From contig NZ_JAIWOU010000001.1 in assembly GCF_021295395.1 (NCBI RefSeq), forward strand, positions 2,237,001-2,301,000: a stretch of 64,000 bases of DNA, written 5' to 3'. How positions within the stretch are numbered: position 1 is the stretch's first letter; every line of letters starts with the position of its first letter. Made by a program: the position numbers and the translations under genes. The DNA is from Komagataeibacter sp. FNDCR2. GTDB taxonomy: Bacteria; Pseudomonadota; Alphaproteobacteria; Acetobacterales; Acetobacteraceae. This document shows positions 53,050-61,404 of this stretch, piece by piece. Under the pieces are notes generated by a model, which saw only the letters and a list, made by a program, of their open reading frames with translations, did not search any database and was not told the DNA's origin.

Positions 53050-54350
53050 TGATCCAGGGCCTCGAACTGCATGGGCATGAATAGGGGATGGGGCGCATCC
53101 GCCCGCGCGATCAGGTCGCGCGTGCGCGTAGGGTCTTTGTAAAGTCTCCATGCCAGCGCGATGGCCGGCATGGAGACATTGAAGCTGTAGGTTTCGATAT
53201 GGGCGAGTTGTGCGCCGCGCTCGCTCAGATCCTGTACCACCGCGGTCCGCAGGGCACGTAGGGCGGCATAGCTTTCGCTATCGGCATTGTCGGCCGCGAT
53301 GATGATTTCCGCATCGAGCAGGGTGATGATGCTGACCAGCATGGCCTGTGCCTGTTCGGCACTATCGGGCTGCGCTGCCTCGATAGCCTCGGCCAGACCG
53401 ATAATGGCGGAGCGGCGCAGGGCATTCCCCATGGCGGTTCGTGCTGTGGCGACATCCGCGCCGATTGGCGCGGTGGTGGCCATGACGGATGGCTGGTAGG
53501 CCGCAAGGGTGGACAGCACGCGAATCTGGTCGGCCGGGCTTATGGTGGCGGAGCGGATCGCCACAACCACGTTCCGTGCGGCCATAGCACAGGCGGCAGG
53601 ATTGGACACGACCGTCAAGGCGGTGATGGACAGGCTGTTGACCGCCGCATCGATCGCGGTGCGTGACGTCACCACGGCGGAACGCTGGCTGGCTACGGTT
53701 GCGCCAGATGGTGCGGGGGCTGCGAGCGCGCCGCCAGCATAGCGGCCATTATAACTGGTCAACCCCGATGTTTCATTGGCGATGGCGGCAGGATCGCGGC
53801 CTGCGGCAGATGCGCTGCCCCCCCATGTGCTGGCCACGTTCTGCGCACCCAGGCCGATGGCGCTTGCCGTTGAACTGATGCCGGCAAGCTGGCTTGCCAG
53901 CACATCCGCCACGGTCAGGACGGCGGCGGCCACCGCGACCAGGATCGCGCTCTGGGTATTGATGAGAAGGTTGGGATAGAGGCGCGATCCGGCCTCCATC
54001 AGCACCAGCTCAAACTGCACCTCCCGCTGGGCCGTGCCGCTGTCGCGCATGATGACCGGCTCGACCAGACTGCACCGTACGGGGCCGAGGGTCGGATGGA
54101 TCAGCAGCCCGGGGCCTTCCAGCTCACATGCCGCGAGCATGATAGCGCGCTGGAGATAGACATCATCCCCCACAAGCCGCCCGGCAATGGTCATGACGCG
54201 CGGAGCACGGCCCATGTCCTCGATCCAGGGATCATCACGGTAGGGATATTCATGCACGGCGGGACGACGGCCACCTGCCACGCTTCCCTCACGCACCAGG
54301 AAAGGGACACCCCGCCAGATGGCGGGAATGAAAAGGTCGATTACGGACAT
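53046..54350 (-). CDS. DNA circularisation / tail protein N (Mu gp43-like)
   Basis: A 434-residue protein. The N-terminal ~100 residues (WRGVPFLVREGSVAGGRRPA and DPWIEDMGRAPRVMTIAGR) match the DNA-circularisation N domain, found in Mu gp43. The rest is Ala-rich and helical. It is thought to join tape measure and hub. It starts three bases after the tape measure gene. Confidence 0.85.
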   Translation of the reverse strand: MSVIDLFIPAIWRGVPFLVREGSVAGGRRPAVHEYPYRDDPWIEDMGRAPRVMTIAGRLVGDDVYLQRAIMLAACELEGPGLLIHPTLGPVRCSLVEPVIMRDSGTAQREVQFELVLMEAGSRLYPNLLINTQSAILVAVAAAVLTVADVLASQLAGISSTASAIGLGAQNVASTWGGSASAAGRDPAAIANETSGLTSYNGRYAGGALAAPAPSGATVASQRSAVVTSRTAIDAAVNSLSITALTVVSNPAACAMAARNVVVAIRSATISPADQIRVLSTLAAYQPSVMATTAPIGADVATARTAMGNALRRSAIIGLAEAIEAAQPDSAEQAQAMLVSIITLLDAEIIIAADNADSESYAALRALRTAVVQDLSERGAQLAHIETYSFNVSMPAIALAWRLYKDPTRTRDLIARADAPHPLFMPMQFEALDQ

Positions 54351-54353
54351 CGG

Positions 54354-56408
54354 CTATATCGGCTCTGCTGGCATGGCGGTCTGGATCTTGGGGCCGGGCC
54401 CACCGCCCGCCATGCGTGCGCTTTTGACACTTATGCGCGGGCTGCTGCGGCGGGGATTGTCATCGTGGACCCGCAGTTCCACCACCATGCGGCGGGAAAA
54501 ATCGTTCCACGTTGGCGCGCGGGAAGCTGCCGATGCATCTTTCCCGTGGGACGCCGCATCAGCCCGCATGCGTTTGGCGGATTTGGTCAGGGCGTCAATC
54601 GAAGCGACATAATCCTGCGTTTCCCGGGGCAGGCCGGATGCATCGCCTGTTGTGGCATAGCGTTGCACGCCGGCATTGTTCGGACCCGCGTTATAGGCGG
54701 CTTCCGCCGCTTCGTAATTACCGTGGAACAGGTCGAGCATCTGCCTGAAATAACGTGCCCCTCCTTCCAGATTGCCCTGCCAGGTATAGCGTGGGTCATT
54801 GATGGAGGCAGGCAGTCCAAGCCCCGCCGCAGTGCCGGGCATGAGCTGGGCCGGCCCGAAAGCGCCAGCACCCGAGACGTTGCGATAGCCGCCGCCTTCG
54901 GTCTGGAGCAGGCTGGAAAAGCGATCAGGATCGATCCCGTGACGTGTGGCCGCGAGTTGGGCTTCAGCCGCGACATCGCTGTGCAGGGGACCGCCCCGGA
55001 TGACGGTGTCATTGCTGGCGAGATGGTCCCCGCCGGTGAAGACATTTTCCCAGACATCATAAGCAAGACCAGCCATGGCGGCCGTTCCCAGGGCACGACC
55101 GCCCCAGCGCAGCCCGGTGCGCCCATAACGCCCCAGCCTGGAAAGCATGCCGCCGGTTGCGGCGCCGGCCGCGATCCCTTCCGCACTGGATGCCGAGGTG
55201 GCCACCCGCGCACCCGCGCCGGACGCCGCGCCGGCCGCACCGGATGCGGCCGCTTCGGCCTCGGCCGTCCGGGCTAAAGCGCGCATGGTCTTGATGGCTA
55301 ACGTGACCTGCACGATCCGGGCCAGCGTCATGCCAAGACCAAGCAGCATCTTGCCGATCAGGGCGGCCATCATGACCTTTCCGACATCCTTGGCCACCGC
55401 CTCCCAGCCGCCAAGGCTATCGGCCACGCTTTGGGCATCATCGGCAATATCGGCGATGTCATCACCGATCTGCCGCCAGTCCACGGACATGATCCATTTG
55501 GCAAAGGTCTGGACCGCATGGCCGATGCGGGCGGCGATGGCCTCCCGGTTTTTGGCGATCAGGTCTGTAAACCAGTCGAGCAGGGACTTGAGGCCGGGGC
55601 CGGCCTGTTCGGCTATGGAATAGGCGAGCCCGCGCGTGGCGAGGCCAAGACGGACCTGGGCTAACTGAAGCTGGTAGGAGGCGCGTACGCCCGCCTGATT
55701 GGTCAGACCAAGATTGCGGGCATCTTCTTCCAGTTGCTGCATACCCTTGGAGCCAAGCCGGAAATAGGGCAGCAGGTCTTCCCCAGCCGATCCGAGTAGT
55801 TGGGTGGCAACGCGCGCCTGCAATGTAGGATTGCGAATCGAGGCAATCTTGTCTGCCAGTTCTGGCATCACCTGTATGGCGGACCGCGCGCCGTTCTTCA
55901 TGTCACCAATGTTGATGCCAAGCTGGCGGAAATACAGCAGGGCCTGATTGTTCCGACCACCTATGGCATCGACCATATTGTCGTGCAGGGTGCGCAGCCC
56001 TGATGTCATGCTACCAGCAGAAGACCCTGCTTCCTCCGCCGCGCCCTGCAATGCCTGGAGCTTATCGGGCAGGATGCCGATTCGCTGGGCATCAAACCCC
56101 AGCCGGGTGCCGAACTGCGCCCATGCGGTTGTCAGACGGTACAGGCCCGCGATGGATGCCGCGCCCGTCAGGACGCCCATGGGTTCGATGATCTTGAGCA
56201 GGGATGAGGCCGTGCCGAGGCCCGCCGCCGTCCAGTCACGGAACGCACCAGCAACACGGCGAACGCCAGTGGCATCCATGAAACGCCCGAACGCCCCCCG
56301 GAACCTCCTGACAGGGGCGTTCATCGCATTGACCCGCTTGGTGATGTTGTTCATCACCGAACTGGCCTTATCCACGGCGGAAATGGTGATGGTAAAGCCG
56401 CTAGCCAT
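54354..56408 (-). CDS. tape measure protein with lytic transglycosylase domain
   Basis: A 684-residue protein. The N-terminal ~300 residues form the tape measure (FTITISAVDKASSVMNNITK), with hydrophobic stretches around 330-355 and 440-465. The C-terminal part (about 475-630) is an SLT-type transglycosylase: LLQTEGGGYRNVSGAGAFG, AQLMPGTAAGLGL and EAAYNAGPNNAG. It sets tail length and may open peptidoglycan at injection. The ATG at 56408 sits in ATGGCTAG, overlapping the stop of the frameshifted chaperone. A GTG at 56420 is an alternative. Confidence 0.85.
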   Translation of the reverse strand: MASGFTITISAVDKASSVMNNITKRVNAMNAPVRRFRGAFGRFMDATGVRRVAGAFRDWTAAGLGTASSLLKIIEPMGVLTGAASIAGLYRLTTAWAQFGTRLGFDAQRIGILPDKLQALQGAAEEAGSSAGSMTSGLRTLHDNMVDAIGGRNNQALLYFRQLGINIGDMKNGARSAIQVMPELADKIASIRNPTLQARVATQLLGSAGEDLLPYFRLGSKGMQQLEEDARNLGLTNQAGVRASYQLQLAQVRLGLATRGLAYSIAEQAGPGLKSLLDWFTDLIAKNREAIAARIGHAVQTFAKWIMSVDWRQIGDDIADIADDAQSVADSLGGWEAVAKDVGKVMMAALIGKMLLGLGMTLARIVQVTLAIKTMRALARTAEAEAAASGAAGAASGAGARVATSASSAEGIAAGAATGGMLSRLGRYGRTGLRWGGRALGTAAMAGLAYDVWENVFTGGDHLASNDTVIRGGPLHSDVAAEAQLAATRHGIDPDRFSSLLQTEGGGYRNVSGAGAFGPAQLMPGTAAGLGLPASINDPRYTWQGNLEGGARYFRQMLDLFHGNYEAAEAAYNAGPNNAGVQRYATTGDASGLPRETQDYVASIDALTKSAKRMRADAASHGKDASAASRAPTWNDFSRRMVVELRVHDDNPRRSSPRISVKSARMAGGGPGPKIQTAMPAEPI

Positions 56409-56559
56409 TTTCGCGTTCACTTTCGGTCTGTCTGTTAATTTCCTCCAGCCACCACACCATTTCCGATCCTGTCAGGCTTTGTGATTCCCGTGCTGGCCAG
56501 CCGAGCCGCCGTGAAAGGAGAACAGTCAGCTCTCGCCAGTCTCCTGGCCAGCTTCGATA
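56401..56559 (-). CDS. -1 frameshift extension of the tail assembly chaperone
   Basis: In the -1 frame the chaperone gene continues past its stop for 52 codons, with no stop between the slip region and TAG at 56401. The frame reads DWRELTVLLSRRLGWPAR then ESQSLTGSEMVWWLEEINRQ, a real-looking protein. The only homopolymer run in the overlap is TCTTTTA at 56558-56564, so slippage of the TTT codon at 56559-56561 is the likely site. The extended product would be about 148 residues. This follows the gpG/gpGT rule for tail chaperones; the slip site itself is inferred. Confidence 0.7.
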   Translation of the reverse strand, partial: YRSWPGDWRELTVLLSRRLGWPARESQSLTGSEMVWWLEEINRQTESERENG

Positions 56560-56846
56560 AAAGACTGGAGATAGGTGGTCGCCTCATTGATGATGCTGAT
56601 GGGGAAGAGATCGCGGATATCCGAAAACGGCACGCCCGAGTTCTGAGAGACCAGCGTGAACGAGTACATGCGCAGGTCCGCTGGGGAAATGGATGCCCCT
56701 TTGAGGTGCTTTTCCGCGTTCAGAACCTGTCCGCCCGTGGGTTCGGACAGGCTGAGTTCGGTATAGACACTCCCGTTTTTCGATTCGACCGGAGTGTCCA
56801 GTTCAATGGTGAGCGTGGGTTTGGGTTTTTTCATCTGCTTGCTCAT
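56526..56846 (-). CDS. phage tail assembly chaperone (Mu gp41-like)
   Basis: A 106-residue protein with PTLTIELDTPVESKNGSVY and LSEPTGGQVLNAEKHL, matching the gp41/Phage_TAC_7 family. It helps wrap tail tube protein around the tape measure. Its gene lies between the tube and tape measure, where tail chaperones always sit. It overlaps the tube gene by four bases, and its 3' part overlaps the -1 frame extension. Confidence 0.85.
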   Translation of the reverse strand: MSKQMKKPKPTLTIELDTPVESKNGSVYTELSLSEPTGGQVLNAEKHLKGASISPADLRMYSFTLVSQNSGVPFSDIRDLFPISIINEATTYLQSFIEAGQETGES

Positions 56847-57214
56847 GATGTGGTCGTCTCCGTCACGCTCACGCCCTCAAAGGTGACTTCCATGGTGGCC
56901 TCCACGGTGTTGACTTCGATTGCCTCGGTGCACCACATGCCCGAGCCGCCAACGGTTTTTCCATTGGCGAGGTTGAGCTGCACTTCTTCATCGACCATGT
57001 TGCTGAAATCACTTACGGTCATGCCACCGGCATCGCGGATGGTCATGACGATGCGGGCCTGCTGAGGATTTTCCGAATAGCCGTGGATGCCGTTCTGGCC
57101 CTTGAGTGTTTCGCGCACCCATCTGGTCGGGCTGTAGCGGGTTTCGGTAATGTCGTACGAGACGCCACCAATAAAACCTGTCGTGACGCCAGAGCGGCGC
57201 ATATTGCTTGCCAT
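56843..57214 (-). CDS. phage tail tube protein (Mu gpM-like)
   Basis: A 123-residue protein with GVSYDITETRYSPTRWVRET and WCTEAIEVNTVEATMEVTFEG. This fits the tail_tube family of contractile Mu-like phages. It lies between sheath and chaperone. Confidence 0.85.
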   Translation of the reverse strand: MASNMRRSGVTTGFIGGVSYDITETRYSPTRWVRETLKGQNGIHGYSENPQQARIVMTIRDAGGMTVSDFSNMVDEEVQLNLANGKTVGGSGMWCTEAIEVNTVEATMEVTFEGVSVTETTTS

Positions 57215-57225
57215 AATTGATACTT

Positions 57226-58701
57226 TCAGCTTTTGCGGAACTGGATCAGCATGGGAACGTCACGCACCTGATTGACCACATCGATCGGGAGCAGCTCGCG
57301 CAACTGTCCGCCGCCGGCGTTCTGCACGATGATGCCTGCCGCGAAATTGGCGCTGTTCTGCACGTATCCGCCCGTTTCCAGCTCGACATAACGGCTGATC
57401 AGCGCCTGCTTGACCACGGGGGCGTTGATGGCATTGGAGCCGGCCGCGATACGCGTGGTGTCGGACACCAGCTTCTTGACTAGGTAAGGGGCCTGAAAAG
57501 CACGCAGATCGCGGATGACATAGGCGAGCTGGTTCATGGTCTCGGCATCGAGATAGGAATCGTCGGGCATGCCTGCGGCATTTTCCTGATACGTGGTGAT
57601 CAGGCGCAGGATGTAGACGGTTCCGTCATCCCCCACGGAAAACACCGACATGCCTTCATACAGAAGGCTGTTCTGTTCGGAGAATGTCCACTGGTTGGGC
57701 TGGGACGGCGGCATGACCGTAAGTGCCACCTGGGTGATGGGGATACCGGGATCGGTGCGGACCTTGTTGGCGACACCTGCCGTGATTTCCGCGGCCCAGC
57801 GCAGGGGAGAGTGCGGACTGTCGGCAATGGGCATGACAGTCAGATGTTCGTTATTGACCGTGCTGCCAAACGTAGTGACTTCCCCCAATGTGCCACGGAC
57901 GGCGGAGAAGACATGCCCGAACAGCATCTGCTGCCATGACCAGCGGCCGGTCTGGTCGTTCCAGAATTCTTTGATGGCGGCAAGGCTGGTGGCGTCCATA
58001 TAGGGGCAGGAAACGAAATCGAATGTGCGGTTGCCCAGGTTGGCCAGCGCCGGCGTCAGGGCTGCGGATGGGTTTTCACTGCCACCCGTGAACTGGGTAA
58101 AGGTGATGGTGATGCCATCGGACGTATAATCCGAAGACGTATCGGACGTGTCCAGCAGGATGTCATTGCCGCACTCACCTTTGTTGAGCGCTGTGAGCGG
58201 CAGGGATGCATCCGTGATGGCACCGGCGGATACCGGAATGTTCGATACCTGCGCCATGGCGGTGGGAATGCGTGCCACTATATCGGCGGCTTCATCACCC
58301 ACGCTATAGGGAACCGGAACCAGTGCACCGTCGATCTCGAACACGATCGTGCCTGAGCCCGTTGGCGTTCCGGAAAGCGCGATGGCGCCGGCGGCGGCTT
58401 GAGCTGCGGGGTCATCATCCAGCGGGAGCACCCACAGTTCCCCGAAGGTATCGATATTGCGGTAATGCGATACGGCAATGGCGGCCTGTGATCCGGCACC
58501 GAACATGGTCACGGCGGCGGCCACGCTGGGGATGATGACCGGCGTTCCCGCCAGTGTGGACCCGGATGGCAGACGTTGGGCGATCAGAAGGGCACGTAGC
58601 TGCACCGATGCGTCATTGGCCTGGCTGGGGTCAATATCCGCGAACACGCCGGGAACACGGTTGGTCGTGGGGTAATTGGGATAGGTTATTGTGCCGCTCA
58701 C
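57226..58701 (-). CDS. contractile tail sheath protein (Mu gpL-like)
   Basis: A 491-residue protein. NRVPGVFADIDPSQAND at the N-terminus and FDFVSCPYMDATSLAAIKEF in the middle identify the sheath family; the C-terminal AGIIVQNAGGGQLRELLPID also fits. It marks the phage as a myovirus. It overlaps the DUF2635 gene by four bases. Confidence 0.92.
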   Translation of the reverse strand: MSGTITYPNYPTTNRVPGVFADIDPSQANDASVQLRALLIAQRLPSGSTLAGTPVIIPSVAAAVTMFGAGSQAAIAVSHYRNIDTFGELWVLPLDDDPAAQAAAGAIALSGTPTGSGTIVFEIDGALVPVPYSVGDEAADIVARIPTAMAQVSNIPVSAGAITDASLPLTALNKGECGNDILLDTSDTSSDYTSDGITITFTQFTGGSENPSAALTPALANLGNRTFDFVSCPYMDATSLAAIKEFWNDQTGRWSWQQMLFGHVFSAVRGTLGEVTTFGSTVNNEHLTVMPIADSPHSPLRWAAEITAGVANKVRTDPGIPITQVALTVMPPSQPNQWTFSEQNSLLYEGMSVFSVGDDGTVYILRLITTYQENAAGMPDDSYLDAETMNQLAYVIRDLRAFQAPYLVKKLVSDTTRIAAGSNAINAPVVKQALISRYVELETGGYVQNSANFAAGIIVQNAGGGQLRELLPIDVVNQVRDVPMLIQFRKS

Positions 58702-58931
58702 GATTTATTCTCCTGCTCGGGAGCCGCAGGCGTGGTGGCAGGCTGTTCGGGAGCAGTCTGTTCCGTCGCCTTGACTTCCGCGACCGGCGGGGGTGTTTTC
58801 GTGACATCGCCATCACGCAGGCGACGAGCCCAGAACGGGTCATAATCCGATACGGTCCTGCCCTTTTCCGGGACAACCTCGCGAGTCACGGGATCTCTGA
58901 CCGTCCGGCCCTCGACCGGGTAGATTTTCAT
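58698..58931 (-). CDS. DUF2635 protein (Mu gp38-like)
   Basis: A 77-residue protein whose N-terminal half, MKIYPVEGRTVRDPVTREV then DYDPFWARRLRDGDV, is the complete DUF2635 domain found just before sheath genes of Mu-like phages. The rest is Pro/Ala/Glu-rich. It overlaps both neighbours by four bases. The molecular role is unknown. Confidence 0.85.
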   Translation of the reverse strand: MKIYPVEGRTVRDPVTREVVPEKGRTVSDYDPFWARRLRDGDVTKTPPPVAEVKATEQTAPEQPATTPAAPEQENKS

Positions 58932-59494
58932 GTTGTGCCTCCAGGCGAACCGAGCGTGAAACCGATCGGGGTGGTCTCGCCACTTTCGGGATCGGTCAAT
59001 GTTGCCTCTATCCCTATGATGGGATCGGATGGCGGCTGCCAGCCGTCTTCATCGGTAATGAGGATTTTCAAGGAGAAATCGAACTGCCAGTGCAACCGCT
59101 CCCGATCCATGTGCACGAGATGGCCGCCAGCATAGTTGAAACCCTGTGATGAATTGGCCCAGTCCGGCCGCCAGTTAAGGATGCAGCGGAACAGATCGCT
59201 CCGGGCGATATCGACCAGGGAAGATGCGAACTGCCCGCGCTGATCGGCGCGGTTGGGGAGGTCCACGACGATACCGATTGTCTCGGTCACGTTCTGGTCG
59301 AGGCCATTGAGGGAAATATTTTCCTCTGGCGCATCATCCATGGGAATGACGTAGGCGGCCGGTCGTTTGAGCCATGCCTTGTCCACGATCTGGGCCAGTT
59401 CGGCCGCACCAGCCACGCAGCGTTCGCCATTGGCATCAAGCGCGAGGAAGGTAGAACCCATACGGATCTGCATGATGACGGCGTCGATGTTCAT
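58928..59494 (-). CDS. phage tail terminator-like protein (Mu gp37-like)
   Basis: A 188-residue protein with AYVIPMDDAPEENISLNG and TETIGIVVDLPNRADQRGQ, the pattern of gp37/gpU tail terminators, which cap the tail tube at the head end. Position between neck and tail genes agrees. Confidence 0.75.
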   Translation of the reverse strand: MNIDAVIMQIRMGSTFLALDANGERCVAGAAELAQIVDKAWLKRPAAYVIPMDDAPEENISLNGLDQNVTETIGIVVDLPNRADQRGQFASSLVDIARSDLFRCILNWRPDWANSSQGFNYAGGHLVHMDRERLHWQFDFSLKILITDEDGWQPPSDPIIGIEATLTDPESGETTPIGFTLGSPGGTT

Positions 59495-60030
59495 GCCTTC
59501 ACGCGCTCCATCACAATATCACTCACTGCGGCATCGGCCAGACGGCGCCGGATGGACGGTGCGCGTTCGGCCAGCGCACGGGACAGGAACTGGCGTGGGG
59601 CCAGCACGCGGCTGCTGGAAACGTAGAGCTGACTCCGGCCGCGTTTGTTCCGGGCACCAGGTTTTCCGCCCTTTGCTCCAACTTCGAGAAACTTGGCGTA
59701 GAAGGCGGCGTCACGGATCGCCTCGACATCCCGGTCCTTTCCCTTGAGCAGGCGCGCCTTGATGGAGCGGGCCAGCGTGCCAGTGACATTGACGGGAGCC
59801 TGACCAGGGCCGGAGGCACGATATTTTCCGGGGCTGGAGCCGCCGCGATATTTTATGCTTCCACCACCACCATAATAGATACGGCCTCCACCAACGGATG
59901 ACCGTATGATGCGCCGGGCGGACGCCGCTACCTCCTGGCCGGCGGTGCGCAGGTTCCTGCGCAGGTTCTTTTTGGAGTATTCTGGCGCGTAGGCCGAAAT
60001 TTCCACCTGTATGTTGCTATTCCGTGGCAT
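59491..60030 (-). CDS. HK97 gp10-like tail completion protein
   Basis: A 179-residue basic protein. LRRNLRTAGQEVAASARRII and LARSIKARLLKGKDRD followed by YAKFLEVGAKGGKPG match the HK97-gp10 family, which caps the neck. A glycine-rich loop GGGRIYYGGGGSIKYRGGS in the middle is an unusual insertion. The ATG at 60030 overlaps the head-closure gene by 14 bases. Confidence 0.8.
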   Translation of the reverse strand: MPRNSNIQVEISAYAPEYSKKNLRRNLRTAGQEVAASARRIIRSSVGGGRIYYGGGGSIKYRGGSSPGKYRASGPGQAPVNVTGTLARSIKARLLKGKDRDVEAIRDAAFYAKFLEVGAKGGKPGARNKRGRSQLYVSSSRVLAPRQFLSRALAERAPSIRRRLADAAVSDIVMERVKA

Positions 60031-60418
60031 CGATCTGTTCGTCCGTTCCCTGCTGTTCCAGCTCACATTCGATGCACACGAACCGCTTGCGGCCACCGAG
60101 TTCCTTCCAGCGGCGAACACGGAACTGCTCCCATCGGATCGATCCGTCATTGCGGCGTGTGGTGCGGAAAATGGCGTGAGTGTTGGGCAGCGCATCGGCC
60201 CAGCGCATGAAGATACGGTGGGTGATGGCGGGGCTGTCCGTCTGCATGGTGCCCCAGAAGGTCATGGCGCCCACGGCCTGCACATCGGCGCGGGTCTTGG
60301 CCATGCCCTGGAACGCGGTGACGATGCCGGCACCAGCTTGGTCGGGCATCTGGTTGCGGCGCGCGATGAGCACCGGCCAGCGCAGGCGCCCCACACGGAT
60401 GCGTTCGTCTTCAGGCAC
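60017..60418 (-). CDS. phage head-closure protein (SPP1 gp16/HK97 gp7-like)
   Basis: A 133-residue beta-barrel protein: GRLRWPVLIARRNQMPDQAG, IVTAFQGMAKTRADVQAVG and HRIFMRWADALPNTHAIF have the usual head-tail adaptor pattern. It closes the connector after packaging. Overlaps the connector gene by eight bases. Confidence 0.82.
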   Translation of the reverse strand: MPEDERIRVGRLRWPVLIARRNQMPDQAGAGIVTAFQGMAKTRADVQAVGAMTFWGTMQTDSPAITHRIFMRWADALPNTHAIFRTTRRNDGSIRWEQFRVRRWKELGGRKRFVCIECELEQQGTDEQIDATE

Positions 60419-61055
60419 CGAACCAGACCAGGCGATAGTTGAACAGCATGGCCTCGGCCCAGTCAGGCATGGCTTCCATGGTCATGTCACCGCGATTTTC
60501 ATAGATATAGGCGGTGAGCATGGCGATCGCGAGCCGGATGTCAGACGGAATGGTCTTGTGTGTCTCGCCATATCCGGCGGTAAACGTCACCAGAAGGTGG
60601 CGTCCACGCAGCAGGCCGAATGATCCTGTCATGCTGAAACGGGCAGGCTCCGATGCGGCATCCAGCCAGTATTCGGTGGGGGGCAGCGTTTCCGTCTCAC
60701 TATCCGGGTCGATGACCTCGATTCCGCCAAAGGTAATGAACGGGGCACGCAGCAGCCGGATGGGGCGCGGATGCATGGGGGGCCATGAATAGGCCAGTGG
60801 CAGGACCATCAGGGGTGATGGTGTCATGGGCCATGCATTGGCAATCGGCTGATCACCCACCGCCATGGTGTAGGTGGTATTGATCAGGGCGCGGCCGGTG
60901 AATTTTTCCACCCATGCCGTTGCCGCGCGGATGTAGGTACGCAGCAGATCGTCATCATCATCATGGTCGATACGCAGATGCCGCTTCGCAAAGCCAAGCG
61001 ATATGGCCTTGCGTTGCGGTGGCGTCTTGACCCGTAGGACAAGCGTGGTGGGCAT
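60411..61055 (-). CDS. phage head-tail connector protein (gp6-like)
   Basis: A 214-residue helical protein. FAKRHLRIDHDDDDDLLRTY followed by AATAWVEKFTGRALINTTYT is the gp6/DUF3168-type connector signature, and the C-terminus ends with RLAIAMLTAYIYENRGDM. It binds the portal ring. The start shares a base with the preceding stop (TGATG). Confidence 0.85.
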   Translation of the reverse strand: MPTTLVLRVKTPPQRKAISLGFAKRHLRIDHDDDDDLLRTYIRAATAWVEKFTGRALINTTYTMAVGDQPIANAWPMTPSPLMVLPLAYSWPPMHPRPIRLLRAPFITFGGIEVIDPDSETETLPPTEYWLDAASEPARFSMTGSFGLLRGRHLLVTFTAGYGETHKTIPSDIRLAIAMLTAYIYENRGDMTMEAMPDWAEAMLFNYRLVWFGA

Positions 61056-61360
61056 CAGGCGCGGGCGCGCTTGGGGCTGGTGGGTTCAGGTATGGCCTGC
61101 ATGATGGATGCACGCAGGCGGCGGTCCTGCATGATGCCATCCATTTGGATCTGCACGCGGCGTTCGTCGTCTTCCTTTTCTTCTTTGGTGGGTTTGTAGG
61201 GAATGGCCCAGCCCTTCGCCTTGAGCTGGGTGGCTTTGATCGTATCGAACCGGGCAACCTGCCCTTTCTGGTACCCGCGCCACCAGCGGGTGAGGCGAAC
61301 GGCTTCTCCGGGGTCTGCGTCTTTCAGGGCGGCGGTTGTGGCACGGCGGAAATGCTGCAT
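61055..61360 (-). CDS. phage hypothetical protein between capsid and connector
   Basis: A 101-residue basic, charged helical protein: VRLTRWWRGYQKGQVARFDT and KPTKEEKEDDERRVQIQMDG. No family recognised. Its place between capsid and connector suggests a capsid accessory or assembly factor. Confidence 0.6.
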   Translation of the reverse strand: MQHFRRATTAALKDADPGEAVRLTRWWRGYQKGQVARFDTIKATQLKAKGWAIPYKPTKEEKEDDERRVQIQMDGIMQDRRLRASIMQAIPEPTSPKRARA

Positions 61361-61404
61361 GGTCTGATGTTCCTGTTAGGAGATGAAACGGGTGATGGGC
61401 TGCC

